In this document: piece after piece, positions 25,828-35,635 of the stretch | Position numbering within the stretch: the first letter of the stretch is position 1 | Layout: each line of letters starts with the position of its first letter | Assembly (NCBI GenBank): GCA_020444065.1 | Contig: JAHLLQ010000005.1 | Coordinates: 186,001-250,000 of the forward strand | Length of the DNA: 64,000 nucleotides | Reading direction: 5' to 3' | Source: a bacterium | GTDB lineage: Bacteria > Sumerlaeota > Sumerlaeia > SLMS01 > JAHLLQ01 | Position numbers and translations under genes: made by a program | The notes under the pieces: model-generated | Seen by the model: only the letters and a program-made list of their open reading frames with translations | Database searches by the model: none | Told to the model about the DNA's origin: nothing

Positions 25828-26852
25828 CTTCTTCGAAGGCAGCACTGGGGCCCGAAGGCTCGACCGGGGCCTTCGGGACCGATCTGACGCGCTATCCCTG
25901 GCTGCGCCACGTGCGAGTCTGCGATTGGCTGTTCATCGCGTACATGGTCGCGACGGGAGTGCTGATCCTATTCTCGGTCGATCGCCTGGAGCTCTGGTGG
26001 GCGATGCTGGGTGGGCGCATCCTGACAATCGGGATTGTGCTTCTGGCCGTGCGTCGAGCCGCGGAAACGAAGCATTGGGCATGGCGATTCGTCCGAGACG
26101 CCTACATGCCGATCATCATGGCCTGGCTGTACGTCGAGACAGGTTCGCTCAACAGCCTGATCATTCACGATCCGGTGGATGAACTGCTTTCGCACGCTGA
26201 CGAGGTGATCTTCGGCTTCCAGCCCGCGAAGCAATTCTATCTGGCGTTCCCACAGGCGTGGCTGAGCGAGATTCTGAACTTCTGTTACTTCTCCTATTAC
26301 TTCATCTTCATCGGGGCCTTCGTGCTGTTCTGGTTCCGCACATCGCACCGAAGCCAGTTTTCGTACCAGCGCTACCTCTTCCTGACGGCGCTGGTGATGG
26401 TGCCATGCTACGCGTGGTACACGATGGTGCCGACGTGGGGGCCGCAGTACGTGTGGCACGAACTGCACTCGCGCGATAACTTCGCCGGCTACATATTCAA
26501 ATGGGCGCTCGACTACGTGCTGGCCCGGGGCGAGCGCCCTACCGGTGCGTTCCCGAGCAGCCACACTGCCCTGTCGGCGGGGTTCCTCGTTCTTCTCTGG
26601 CGAGAGAGCAGGCCTTGGTTCTGGGCGGCCTTGCCCACATTCATCGGCCTCTGGTTCTCCACCGTTTACATCCAGGCGCACTTCGCCATCGACATCATCG
26701 TTGGCATTCCGCTTGGCCTGGCGGCCGGGTTTGCCGCACGTCCGCTCCAGCGACGCTGGACAGATCCGGGGTTGGAGCAGGAGATCCTCGCCCTGCCGGA
26801 CGATCCGCTGGTGAAGAACCCATACCCACCGCCGGGACAGACGGCCGCGTAG
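25824..26852 (+). CDS. PAP2-superfamily membrane phosphatase or phosphotransferase
   Basis: The 342-residue protein has about six transmembrane segments. PAP2 motifs are seen late: ARGERPTGAFPSSHTALSAG (about 232-250) and QAHFAIDIIVGIPLG (about 281-295), holding the conserved His residues and Asp. Such enzymes dephosphorylate phosphatidic acid, diacylglycerol pyrophosphate or undecaprenyl pyrophosphate, or transfer phosphoinositol groups to ceramide-like lipids. The length and late motif suggest the inositol phosphotransferase-like branch, but this is weak. It starts with GTG overlapping the dcd stop, probably by translational coupling. Confidence 0.82.
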   Translation: MTSSKAALGPEGSTGAFGTDLTRYPWLRHVRVCDWLFIAYMVATGVLILFSVDRLELWWAMLGGRILTIGIVLLAVRRAAETKHWAWRFVRDAYMPIIMAWLYVETGSLNSLIIHDPVDELLSHADEVIFGFQPAKQFYLAFPQAWLSEILNFCYFSYYFIFIGAFVLFWFRTSHRSQFSYQRYLFLTALVMVPCYAWYTMVPTWGPQYVWHELHSRDNFAGYIFKWALDYVLARGERPTGAFPSSHTALSAGFLVLLWRESRPWFWAALPTFIGLWFSTVYIQAHFAIDIIVGIPLGLAAGFAARPLQRRWTDPGLEQEILALPDDPLVKNPYPPPGQTAA

Positions 26853-26988
26853 TCGAACCGTTCCACGTTGCAAAAGAAACGATTGCCCATTGGCCCAAGG
26901 TCTGTTTGTCATAAGGACAAGCGCAACATTCGGCGGCCGGGGGGTAGTACCAATCGCCGGGGCGCATCGACCACTGGGGGCTGTGGCG

Positions 26989-29961
26989 ATGGATAAGCAC
27001 ACGGGCTCGGAGTCGGATGGCGGGATTCCGCCGCACCTTCCCGCGAATCCGGCTGAATCATACGATCCGGAGAAGACCACGCCGGCCTACTACGACGACT
27101 TCCCCGAAGTCGATAATCGGCGCATCGATCCGTCTCCTTCACCGTGGATCCTCGAAACACAACTCGATGTGGGCGAAGGAACGCCGGTCGAGAGTGCCAA
27201 GCCAGATTCAGAACATGCCCCGCCGGGCTACCGTCTTCGCCGAGTGATTGGAATCGGCGGAATCGGCGAGGTGTGGGAGGCCACGCAGCCATCGCTGGGT
27301 CGCGTGATCGCCGTGAAGCGACTGCGCGGCGACATTTACGAAGGCGGAGCGACCTTCGGGCGCACGCCACACATGTTCGAGCACGCCTTTCGCCAGGAAG
27401 CGCTGACCACCGGCAGTCTCGAGCACCCGAACATCGTTCCCGTCTACGACTTTGGCTTGGATTCGGATGGGCGGCCGCTGCTCGCGATGAAACTCGTCCG
27501 CGGCGAGCCGTGGGATCAGATGATCGCCGTCGATTTTGAATCGCTCGACGTCATGGATTTTCTGGCGCGGCACATCCCTACGTTGATCGACGTTGGAAAC
27601 GCCGTGGCCTACGCGCATTCGCGCGGGATCGTGCATCGCGACATCAAGCCGTCGCAGGTGATGGTTGGCGAGTTCGGTGAAGTCGTTCTGATGGACTGGG
27701 GACTGGCTGTGCGATTCATCTTCGATGAATCCGAACCCAAAACGAGGGACGGAGAAGAGCTATGGCCGTCTCGGATGATCCCGACGACTGCGACGGCATC
27801 GAACCCAAGCGGTACACCCGCCTACATGGCGCCAGAGCAAACAGAAAAGGATGCGACATCGATCGGGCCATGGACCGACGTGTACTTGATGGGCGGTGCA
27901 CTGTACGCGCTGCTGACGGGTTCGCCTCCGCATCGCGCGGAAACGTCTGCGGACGCGTTTGCGCTGGCACGAATGGGAATCATCGAACGCCCCGAGGACC
28001 GCGCGCCGGACCGCACCGTGCCGAAGGAGCTCGCAGACCTTTGCATGCAGGCGATGGCAAAAGACCCGCAGGATCGCATTGCTTCTGCAAAGGAGTTCGT
28101 CGCCGCGCTGCAGGATTTCCTGACGGGCGCGAATCGCCGCCACGAATCGATCGCATTGATGCGGCGCGTCGTCGATCGTTTGCAGGAGATCGAGGACGAT
28201 TATCACGCGCTTGCGGATGCATTGAACCAGTTAGAACGCGCTCTTTTCCTGTGGGATGGAAACACAGAGGCAGCGACCTGGCGACAGCATGTTCTCGCCG
28301 CGTATGCACGCGCCGCAATTGGTAGCAAGGATTTGCGATTGGCGCGCGTGCAAGCGGAACGCCTGGATGAGACGGACGAACGCGCAAGGCTGTTGGAAGA
28401 AATCGCCGTGCTGGAGGCGGAACAGCGTCGGGCGGAAGAGCGTCTCGCCGAAGCATTCCGACAGGCGCAGGAAGAACGCGATCGCGCGCGCAGCGCACGA
28501 GCGCGCGCAGAAGACCTGGTTGGCTTCATGTTGCTCGATTTGCACACGGGGTTGCGACGTATTGGGAAATTGGACGTTCTGCAGAAAATCGCGGAGAAGG
28601 CGTACGAGTACTACGAGTCCTTTCCGATCGACGAGCAGGGCGTCGAGTCGTTGCACAAGCGCGCTCTCTCCCTGCACCACATCGGTGAAGTCCTGCGCGA
28701 ACAGGGAAACCTGGAGCAGGCGCTTCGGACCTTTACTGAGTTCAAGGGGCTTGCGAAACAATTGATCGAGCGCGATCCCGAGAACGACCGATGGGCGCAG
28801 GACCTGGCCGAGGCCTACAGCAAGATGGGTGAGGTCTTGTACGAGCAGCGCGATCTGGAGGGAACGTTGCGGGCGTACTCGTCAGCGCTGGAAGTGCGTA
28901 TCCCTCTGGCGGCGAAGTATCCGGACGATTTCGAAATCCAGAATAAGCTGGCATGGGTGTATGGTGGCATGGGCACCGTTCGCTGGCGCCTGGATCGTAT
29001 CGAGAAAGCGCTCGATGATCTGCACAAGTCGATCGAAATCCGCGAGAAGCTGATCGAACGCGAACCGGACAATCCAGCGTGGAAGGATCACCTGGCCTGG
29101 AGCATGAACTGCATCGGGCCGATCTACATGGCAGCGGGGGAGAAGTCGAAGGCTGTTGCCGCGTATGATCGCGCGATCCAGTTGCGGAAAGACGTCCTGC
29201 ATGTCGACCCAACGTTCGCGAGCGCCCAGCGCGGACTGGCATGGAGCTACGGCTGCATCGGCTACTTGCACCAGCAACTCGCCGACTATCGAAAAGCTGA
29301 ACGCGCGTACCAGGGCGCGCTCGACATTCTGCGGCGCCAGGCCGAACAGGATCCGACCAATGATCGTCTGAGGCGCGACATCGCGTGGAGCCTCGGTGCA
29401 CTGGGGAATACCCTGCAGTTGCAAGGGAATCTCGAAGCTGCCTGCGCGGTTCTCGAAGACTCTGTCGAGATGCAGACCCGGCTTCTGCAGAAAGATCCGA
29501 GCTACGTCAGCCTTCAGAAGGAACTTGGTTGGAGCAATTACTTCCTTGGGGACGTGTACGCGAAACTCAATGACATGCCGTCGGCGCTCGAGTCATTCCT
29601 GCGATCGCTCGACATGCGCGAAAAGACGCGACAGCAGAAATCCGGCAACCCGCTGAACCACCGCGATTCCATTCGGTCCCTGCTGCGCATCGGCGATGTG
29701 CAAGCCGAGACCGGCGAATCCAAGACGGCAGAGGACACCTGGAAGCGAGCGCGTAGCATCTTCGAGGAAAACGGTTCGGAACTCGAAGAACTGGAGCGCG
29801 TGGTGCTGCAGGCCGAGATTGCCCTGCGCCAAGGACGCTTCGACGATGCCCGGCCGCTGATCCAGCGACTGCGCGAGCTGGACGACATGAAGCTTCTCGA
29901 ACACTACGCCACGTCTTCGCCAACTCTGCGGGGCGCGCTTGAAAAAGTGGAGACGGAGTAG
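26989..29961 (+). CDS. Hanks-type Ser/Thr kinase fused to coiled coil and TPRs
   Basis: The 990-residue protein has a kinase domain (about 81-379): P-loop IGIGGIGEVW, VK Lys, HRDIKPSQVMV, DWGLA in place of DFG, and SGTPAYMAPEQT. In the catalytic loop the usual Mg-binding Asn (KPxN) is Gln at about residue 223 (codon 27655-27657). An acidic, Ala/Arg-rich coiled coil covers about 455-515. A run of eight or more TPRs (about 525-900) follows, for protein partners. No transmembrane helix is seen, so it is probably cytoplasmic. ATG at 26989 has GGGGG before it; a TTG at 26890 would add 33 residues. Its stop is 3 bases from the convergent gene. Confidence 0.88.
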   Translation: MDKHTGSESDGGIPPHLPANPAESYDPEKTTPAYYDDFPEVDNRRIDPSPSPWILETQLDVGEGTPVESAKPDSEHAPPGYRLRRVIGIGGIGEVWEATQPSLGRVIAVKRLRGDIYEGGATFGRTPHMFEHAFRQEALTTGSLEHPNIVPVYDFGLDSDGRPLLAMKLVRGEPWDQMIAVDFESLDVMDFLARHIPTLIDVGNAVAYAHSRGIVHRDIKPSQVMVGEFGEVVLMDWGLAVRFIFDESEPKTRDGEELWPSRMIPTTATASNPSGTPAYMAPEQTEKDATSIGPWTDVYLMGGALYALLTGSPPHRAETSADAFALARMGIIERPEDRAPDRTVPKELADLCMQAMAKDPQDRIASAKEFVAALQDFLTGANRRHESIALMRRVVDRLQEIEDDYHALADALNQLERALFLWDGNTEAATWRQHVLAAYARAAIGSKDLRLARVQAERLDETDERARLLEEIAVLEAEQRRAEERLAEAFRQAQEERDRARSARARAEDLVGFMLLDLHTGLRRIGKLDVLQKIAEKAYEYYESFPIDEQGVESLHKRALSLHHIGEVLREQGNLEQALRTFTEFKGLAKQLIERDPENDRWAQDLAEAYSKMGEVLYEQRDLEGTLRAYSSALEVRIPLAAKYPDDFEIQNKLAWVYGGMGTVRWRLDRIEKALDDLHKSIEIREKLIEREPDNPAWKDHLAWSMNCIGPIYMAAGEKSKAVAAYDRAIQLRKDVLHVDPTFASAQRGLAWSYGCIGYLHQQLADYRKAERAYQGALDILRRQAEQDPTNDRLRRDIAWSLGALGNTLQLQGNLEAACAVLEDSVEMQTRLLQKDPSYVSLQKELGWSNYFLGDVYAKLNDMPSALESFLRSLDMREKTRQQKSGNPLNHRDSIRSLLRIGDVQAETGESKTAEDTWKRARSIFEENGSELEELERVVLQAEIALRQGRFDDARPLIQRLRELDDMKLLEHYATSSPTLRGALEKVETE

Positions 29962-29964
29962 CGC

Positions 29965-32802
29965 CTACTCCGCCCCTGCTTTGATCAACTCTGTCTTTGC
30001 TCGCAGTCCATCCTGCTCAAACGTCAGGCCAAGGCGGCCGTGTGCGAATTCGCAGAGCGGCAACGCATCCTCTGGCGCTTTCTCCGGATGAATGGCTGGG
30101 CATCCCAGGACGGTCGATTCGTACGTCTGGAACTCCTCGTTCCAGATGAAATCTCCACCACCGGGACAAATCGGGCGTACGCCCCACCACAATTCCATGA
30201 ATGCGATCGAGTCTTGCGCTCCGAACTCGCGATGCCATTCATTCAGGATCGCCAGGTTTCTCCAAGATGACTGCTGGATCTGAAGCAGAAGCTCGTTGGA
30301 CGTCAGGCGCTGGAACGACCGATAGGCATCCTGGGTCGCTTCGAAGACCATGCTCTTCCCTGGAAGCGACTCGACCACTGCCTTCGGTGTTTCTTTCTCG
30401 CCTTCGGCGGGCGAGGCCTGGCGCTTCAGCGCCTTCTGAATCTGCTGCTCGTTCAGGGAGAGTATCAGGGCTTTGCCTGTCGGTGCGTAGTACAGCGCGA
30501 AGTCATCGATGTCGTCGCCCATGCTGCTGCGGCCTTGTTCTGTCGCGCCGATTCGGACGTAGCTCATGCCAGCATACTCCAGCGATTCCCACGCGGTCAT
30601 CCCCGGAGCTGTCTGCTCGATCCAGGCGCGCAACGCGGCCATGAACGCAGCGAGCTTCAGCCCGTTGACGGATTCGATCTCGATCACGACGGGAAGGCGC
30701 GGCCAATTGCTCTCCAGGAAATCCTCCACGCCGTTCTCACCATTTTCTTCTGCGGCCTTTTGCATGTCATCCCAGAACGGATCCTCATCCGCGTAGATTG
30801 CCATCCAACGTCCCACCCAGTTCAACGGGTTCGTTCCAATGTTCGGCGCCATCTGCGCGGCGAAGTTGGTGACCTGGCGAACGGGCCGGGAATTCGGGTC
30901 CATCGCCATTGTGAAATGCACCAGCGATCCCGCGTGCGGATCGCCATCGCCCGGTTGCAACTGCGTGTCGCCGCAGATCTGCATGAATTCGCGATAGTTC
31001 GAACGCGTGATCAACGGACGCACTGTGAGATCCGTTGCCAACAGATCTTCCCGCAACGTCAGGCGCACGGCGATCGGATCGAAGCGGCGCGTCCAGTTGC
31101 GTTGGTATCCATCGCGCCACCACTCGTAGGCTCGCTTCTCATCGGCCGTCACGCGCTCGATGTCGAGGTGGAGAATTGGTGTCAGAAAGCCGATCGACCC
31201 GTAGCGCGAGGACTCGACTCCCTGCGGTGTCAGTGTCACTTCACCAAGTCCCGTCAGAAGCTCTTCATTCTTCAGCACTCGCGGCTTTTCAACCTCGCCG
31301 GCGACCAACTCGCGCAGGTGTGCTGCCTGAAGCTCTGCCATGGCTGCCATCGCGCGTGTTCGGCGCGATGCGCCGATGCGCCACGCCGGACTGCAGATCT
31401 TGCGAATCGCGGCATCCGTCAGCACCACAAAGCCCGACTCGTCGGCATCGCCCAGCGTGTAGCGATCGCGGAAGAATGTGAACTCCGGCGCCGAAGCCAC
31501 CGATCCGTCGGGGAACTGGGACGTCTCGATGATCTTGTGCAGCAGTTCTACTGAATTGGAGAGCACGACCACGCCATCCAATTCAGCCACGTATGCCGAG
31601 ATGCGCCAATCGCCCGACGTTGCGCCGTGGATCGACACGCCCTCGAAGTCTTCCTTCACTTCCTTCACGCTCGGCTTCATCAGTTGCGTCCCAAGCGCTG
31701 CGCGGAAGGGAGCGGGTGATTTCGTTTCGAACAAGACGGCCATCGCCGTGCCGGTGCGCACGTACGGATCGGATGCCACGACGGCCACGCTCTTCACGAA
31801 CTGATCGCCCATCGCCGCGGTCGCATCGTTCAATGGCATGCCGAGTTGTTGCTCGTAGCGCGACAGCGTCTGCGCATCTTCGGCTCGCATTTGCGCCAGC
31901 GACATTGCCGCCCCGCCGCGATGCAGGCCCTCGTCGATGCATTGCTTCATCGCGCGCAGCGATGGGAAGAACGCCGCCACGTCATCAGCCGGAATATAGG
32001 AGGCCAACGCATCCTTCTTCGGCGTCTTGCCTTCGATTTCCTTGGTCCAGTCGTAGTCCTCGACCGTAATGCCTCGCAGCGATGAGATCGGCGATGTTCC
32101 CTCATCCGTCTCGCGCACGAAGAGATCGCGATCGAGCTGCAGATTCTCGCTCAATGCCCGCCCACCCGTGAACAGGTCGAACGTCCGTGTCATGTCGTTG
32201 CCGAGGTTCCTCGCTCGGCCGGAATCGACAACCTCATCCTCGCGGCCCAACTCGTGAAGAGTCTCCCGAACCTGGTGGCGGAACCACGCCGTGCCCGAGC
32301 CGCCGGAGCGCATCAGCCGGCGATAGTGATCCAGCTTCGCCTCGAGCACATCCTCGCGATTCGCCGCCGAATCGGTCGGCGGCTCCGTGATCTTGAAACG
32401 AATCGCCTGCATGCCCGACCAATCTGCCTTCGGGCAGAACAACGTGCCGACCAGCGGCGGTTCCCCCGACGCGCGCACGGCAAGGAAAGCGGTCTCCGGA
32501 TGCATCGGTCGCCTCGGCAGCCACATCTGCCCCGTGCCGTAACTCAACCACGCGTCCGCATCCTCGGCTTCCATCGCGACATAGGGATGCATCTCCGAAC
32601 CGATGGCGCGCTGGCGCTGCCACGACATGTCCTCCACGCCCGTATCCGTCACGGGAAGAGCGCCCTCGGTGATGGTCAGCTTATCGAGCGAGATATAGTA
32701 GTAGACGACTTCCGCCGTCCCGATCGCCGGCAGCAGCCAGCAGACCAGGGCAAGAATCCCAACCCATCGAGCCACCCTCGCGCTTCGACTGTTCGTTATC
32801 AT
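29965..32802 (-). CDS. Large secreted protein of unknown function
   Basis: The 945-residue protein starts with a signal peptide (VARWVGILALVCWLLPAIGTAE, cleavage near residue 30). I recognise no family. The rest is soluble-looking with alternating helices and strands, many acidic residues and no catalytic signature. Segments such as VVLSNSVELLHKIIETS and STSFFxDRYTLGDADESGFVVLTD-like sequence recall DUF3352-type proteins, but this is only a resemblance. GGGAGG lies before the ATG at 32802. It is convergent with the kinase gene, 3 bases apart, so the two may share no regulation. Confidence 0.75.
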   Translation of the reverse strand: MITNSRSARVARWVGILALVCWLLPAIGTAEVVYYYISLDKLTITEGALPVTDTGVEDMSWQRQRAIGSEMHPYVAMEAEDADAWLSYGTGQMWLPRRPMHPETAFLAVRASGEPPLVGTLFCPKADWSGMQAIRFKITEPPTDSAANREDVLEAKLDHYRRLMRSGGSGTAWFRHQVRETLHELGREDEVVDSGRARNLGNDMTRTFDLFTGGRALSENLQLDRDLFVRETDEGTSPISSLRGITVEDYDWTKEIEGKTPKKDALASYIPADDVAAFFPSLRAMKQCIDEGLHRGGAAMSLAQMRAEDAQTLSRYEQQLGMPLNDATAAMGDQFVKSVAVVASDPYVRTGTAMAVLFETKSPAPFRAALGTQLMKPSVKEVKEDFEGVSIHGATSGDWRISAYVAELDGVVVLSNSVELLHKIIETSQFPDGSVASAPEFTFFRDRYTLGDADESGFVVLTDAAIRKICSPAWRIGASRRTRAMAAMAELQAAHLRELVAGEVEKPRVLKNEELLTGLGEVTLTPQGVESSRYGSIGFLTPILHLDIERVTADEKRAYEWWRDGYQRNWTRRFDPIAVRLTLREDLLATDLTVRPLITRSNYREFMQICGDTQLQPGDGDPHAGSLVHFTMAMDPNSRPVRQVTNFAAQMAPNIGTNPLNWVGRWMAIYADEDPFWDDMQKAAEENGENGVEDFLESNWPRLPVVIEIESVNGLKLAAFMAALRAWIEQTAPGMTAWESLEYAGMSYVRIGATEQGRSSMGDDIDDFALYYAPTGKALILSLNEQQIQKALKRQASPAEGEKETPKAVVESLPGKSMVFEATQDAYRSFQRLTSNELLLQIQQSSWRNLAILNEWHREFGAQDSIAFMELWWGVRPICPGGGDFIWNEEFQTYESTVLGCPAIHPEKAPEDALPLCEFAHGRLGLTFEQDGLRAKTELIKAGAE

Positions 32803-32914
32803 GAGAGGCCTCCCGGCGTTTCTTTGTAAGTAATTGATTACTAACTAAACTCGGTGGCCGCGGCAAGCGAAATCTGCCAGGGCAAAGGACTGGAGGGGAT
32901 GTGCATCCGAGGGC

Positions 32915-33904
32915 CTAATCCTCCATCCACTTGCCGTACACGATGTACTTGAAATCCTCCAGAACCCACCGATCCTCTTGGGCGCAATTGGCCTCCAATT
33001 CCTCGATGTATGGCCGCCACTCCTCGATGTTCTTCGCAATCTCAAACTCCATGTAGTTGTCGAAATCACAGTCAACATCGGCTGACCTGTACTTGGTTGA
33101 ACCATGCCATCGCTTGTAATCCAGGAGCATCTGCAATTCGCGTTTGCCGGGTGAGTACGCAATGACTTGGCTGATTCCGCGGGCGTTTTCGAGCAGCGCG
33201 TCGGGGGCGTACCCGCCGCAGTCTTGTGAGACTCTGCAGAGATAGAGAAAGAGCGTGGGAAACTCCCTTGGATCCACGCTCAAGCCTCTCGTCCCATCCT
33301 GGCGGTAATGCCAAATGGCAAAACTCCGACCTCTCACTTGTCCCTCGTCTGGTTGATGGGGCCTCAGCAGCACATACTCCATCGGTAATCGCCACTCTTG
33401 TTTGCGAGGCGTCTCATTGATCTCGGAGTAGATGTCTCCGCAGTGCACTTCGTGGCCGTGCGTTCGACGAAGCTTCTTCTCCAACTTGCGATAGCGCCGC
33501 GGATGATCCTGCTGGTCCCTCGCCATCACCAGCAGCTTTGCAGCAATGTCATGCCCTTCGTTCTCCAAGGCCCTCGAGTGCTGCGCTTCCGTCATTGTCG
33601 CGGCCAGGACATCAAAGCCATCCTCGAATGCCTGAAGATGTACCGCATACTTCTCTTTCTCGTTTCTGTCCCATCTCCAAGTCGCCGGCCGCGCAGCCTC
33701 GTGGATGATCGTCTTGATGGCCGCAATCTGCACAGCCGTCAGAGAATACGTCGTCTTCGCATCTTCTCCGACAGTGATCAGCGCGCCGTCATCAACGTAC
33801 CCGTCTTGCGCCTGCAGAAGCCGTGCAGCCTTGAGTTCCGTGCTCTCTGAGCACCCGCTCAGGAAGATGAGCGCCATCAAGCCCAGCATCGAAATCGATC
33901 TCAC
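32915..33904 (-). CDS. Putative lipoprotein of unknown function
   Basis: The 329-residue protein starts with a short hydrophobic stretch ending LSGC, a lipobox at about residues 15-18. The rest is charged and hydrophilic with no family I recognise. The GTG at 33904 is chosen because GGAGAGG precedes it; ATG at 33889 is another choice. A much longer in-frame ORF extends upstream to 34576 but its N-terminal part is antisense to the symporter gene and is rejected. The C-terminal part includes an Asp/Cys-rich stretch (ADVDCDFDNYME). Confidence 0.7.
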   Translation of the reverse strand: MRSISMLGLMALIFLSGCSESTELKAARLLQAQDGYVDDGALITVGEDAKTTYSLTAVQIAAIKTIIHEAARPATWRWDRNEKEKYAVHLQAFEDGFDVLAATMTEAQHSRALENEGHDIAAKLLVMARDQQDHPRRYRKLEKKLRRTHGHEVHCGDIYSEINETPRKQEWRLPMEYVLLRPHQPDEGQVRGRSFAIWHYRQDGTRGLSVDPREFPTLFLYLCRVSQDCGGYAPDALLENARGISQVIAYSPGKRELQMLLDYKRWHGSTKYRSADVDCDFDNYMEFEIAKNIEEWRPYIEELEANCAQEDRWVLEDFKYIVYGKWMED

Positions 33905-34048
33905 GTGGCCTCTCCTCCCCCCCGGAAATTCGATCAGGTGTGAATCTGCCACGTCGGATCGGCTTGGGCAATCGGGATTGCGGACGTATCCCTTGCGCCT
34001 GGCCCGCGGCGTTGGGTTTGCTCCGGGGCGCTGCGGAGGCGTGACGCG

Positions 34049-35452
34049 ATGTTGCAGGTTTTTCCCGTTCTGTACCTGGTGGCGGTGATGGCCGTGGGGC
34101 TGTCGTACCGTCGGCGGATGACGGACGAGGCGACGTTCTTCCTCGCCCGGCGATCGGGCAATGTCCTGATGCTGACCGGATCGCTGTTGGCGACGATCCT
34201 GGGTTCGTTCGGCGTGCTCGGGATCTCGGGGCTGGCATACCGCATGGGGTTCGTGGCGGGGTGGTATCTCTGGGGCGGCGTCGTCGGGCTGGCCGTTCTC
34301 GGATTCTGGGGGATCGGGCGGCTCAAGATCACCGACGTTTACACGCTGCCGGAGTTGCTCGGCCGCACGTATGGCCGGCCGGTGCGCGTGATCTCGGCTG
34401 CGCTGATCGTGTTCGCGTGGCTCAGCATAGTCGCCGCGCAGTTGATCGCCGCCGGCAAGATCGTTCACTTCCTCGGCGAGGCCTCCGGGTGGCAGATTGC
34501 AGCCTGGGGCGTGCGTCCATTCGTGGCGGGCGTGGCGGTGGTCTTCATCGCCTACACGTGCCTGGGTGGACAGCACTCGATCCTAAGGACGGACCTGTTC
34601 CAGGCGGTCTTATTGGTGGCCGCGCTTGCAGCACTCCTGGCGGCGGGATTCGCCCGGCCAGAGCCGCTGGCCGCGGTGGATCCGGCCCTGATGCGGTTTC
34701 CATTCAGCGATTCCATGACTCCGATGAAGTGGCTGGCACTCATGCTGACCTTCGGCGTGCCATTCCTTGTGGGGCCGGACATCTACTCGCGGCTGTTCTC
34801 GGGCAGAAGCGCTTCTACAGGCCGCATCTCGGTTCTGCTGGCGGCGGGACTGATGATCCCCATCGTGCTGGCGGTGGTTCTGGGGGGGATGCTGGCGCGC
34901 GGAATCCTGGGCGGGGGAGCGACAGACTGCGACACGATCCTGCTCCAGTCCGCATCGTTGATCTTGTCGCCGATCTGGGGCGGCCTGCTGGTGGCGGCGC
35001 TCCTTGCGGCGGTGATGAGCTCCGCAGACACCTGCCTGCTGACGATCTCCACGCTCGTCAGCCGCGATTTGCTGGGAGCATTGAACTTACGCCGCGGCGA
35101 GGGCGCCTCCATCGTCGTCCAGGCGCGCTGGATCGTGCTGGTGGCCGGGCTGGCATCGCTGGCCGTTGCGCTGTATAACCCCAGTATTGTCAAGGCTCTA
35201 ATGGTCTGTTATAAGCTCTACTCGCCAGCCGTGCTGTGCCCGTTCCTGGCAATCCTTCTGTGGCCCGGACGGAAGTTTCCAGCGTGGACAGGTGCCGCGG
35301 CGGTCCTGCTCGGCGGGGGAACGGCGGGGCTGGGTTTGATCCTGCAAAGCGAAGCGCTTCAACTGGCTGCATTCGGGGTTTCGGCTCTGCCAATAGCAGC
35401 GGGACTACCTTGGAGTGCGTTACAAAAGCCAAATGTAACGCAATCGACATGA
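34049..35452 (+). CDS. Sodium:solute symporter family transporter
   Basis: The 467-residue protein has about 12-13 transmembrane segments and motifs of the SSS family: an early GSLLATILGSFGVLGISGLAYR, then ITDVYTLPELLGRTYGRPVR and a MSSADTCLLTISTLVSRDL block near residue 325 (the family's Na-site helix). Such symporters import sugars, amino acids, organic acids or vitamins with sodium. The substrate is unknown; the downstream starch-degrading gene makes a sugar tempting but not shown. GGAGG precedes the ATG. A gap of 183 bases separates it from the giant gene. Confidence 0.88.
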   Translation: MLQVFPVLYLVAVMAVGLSYRRRMTDEATFFLARRSGNVLMLTGSLLATILGSFGVLGISGLAYRMGFVAGWYLWGGVVGLAVLGFWGIGRLKITDVYTLPELLGRTYGRPVRVISAALIVFAWLSIVAAQLIAAGKIVHFLGEASGWQIAAWGVRPFVAGVAVVFIAYTCLGGQHSILRTDLFQAVLLVAALAALLAAGFARPEPLAAVDPALMRFPFSDSMTPMKWLALMLTFGVPFLVGPDIYSRLFSGRSASTGRISVLLAAGLMIPIVLAVVLGGMLARGILGGGATDCDTILLQSASLILSPIWGGLLVAALLAAVMSSADTCLLTISTLVSRDLLGALNLRRGEGASIVVQARWIVLVAGLASLAVALYNPSIVKALMVCYKLYSPAVLCPFLAILLWPGRKFPAWTGAAAVLLGGGTAGLGLILQSEALQLAAFGVSALPIAAGLPWSALQKPNVTQST

Positions 35453-35635
35453 TATTGTCGCAAAGTAATTTTGCGGCATTCTTTGCGAAATCGTTTCCGA
35501 TCAGATAAAACACTTCAGAAGAAACCGCCCCACATTTGGAGCGGTCTGGCAAATCCAGCTTGGCTTTCGGCCTACAGCATGGGACTTGTCTCCTCATCAT
35601 CCCCCGTTTTGTAGGGTATTTTGAGGAGACCCCTT

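Noticed and set aside
32915-34576. The lipoprotein frame extended upstream to 34576
   Set aside because: The upstream 224 codons are antisense to the symporter gene and have no lipobox; the signal peptide starts at 33904.
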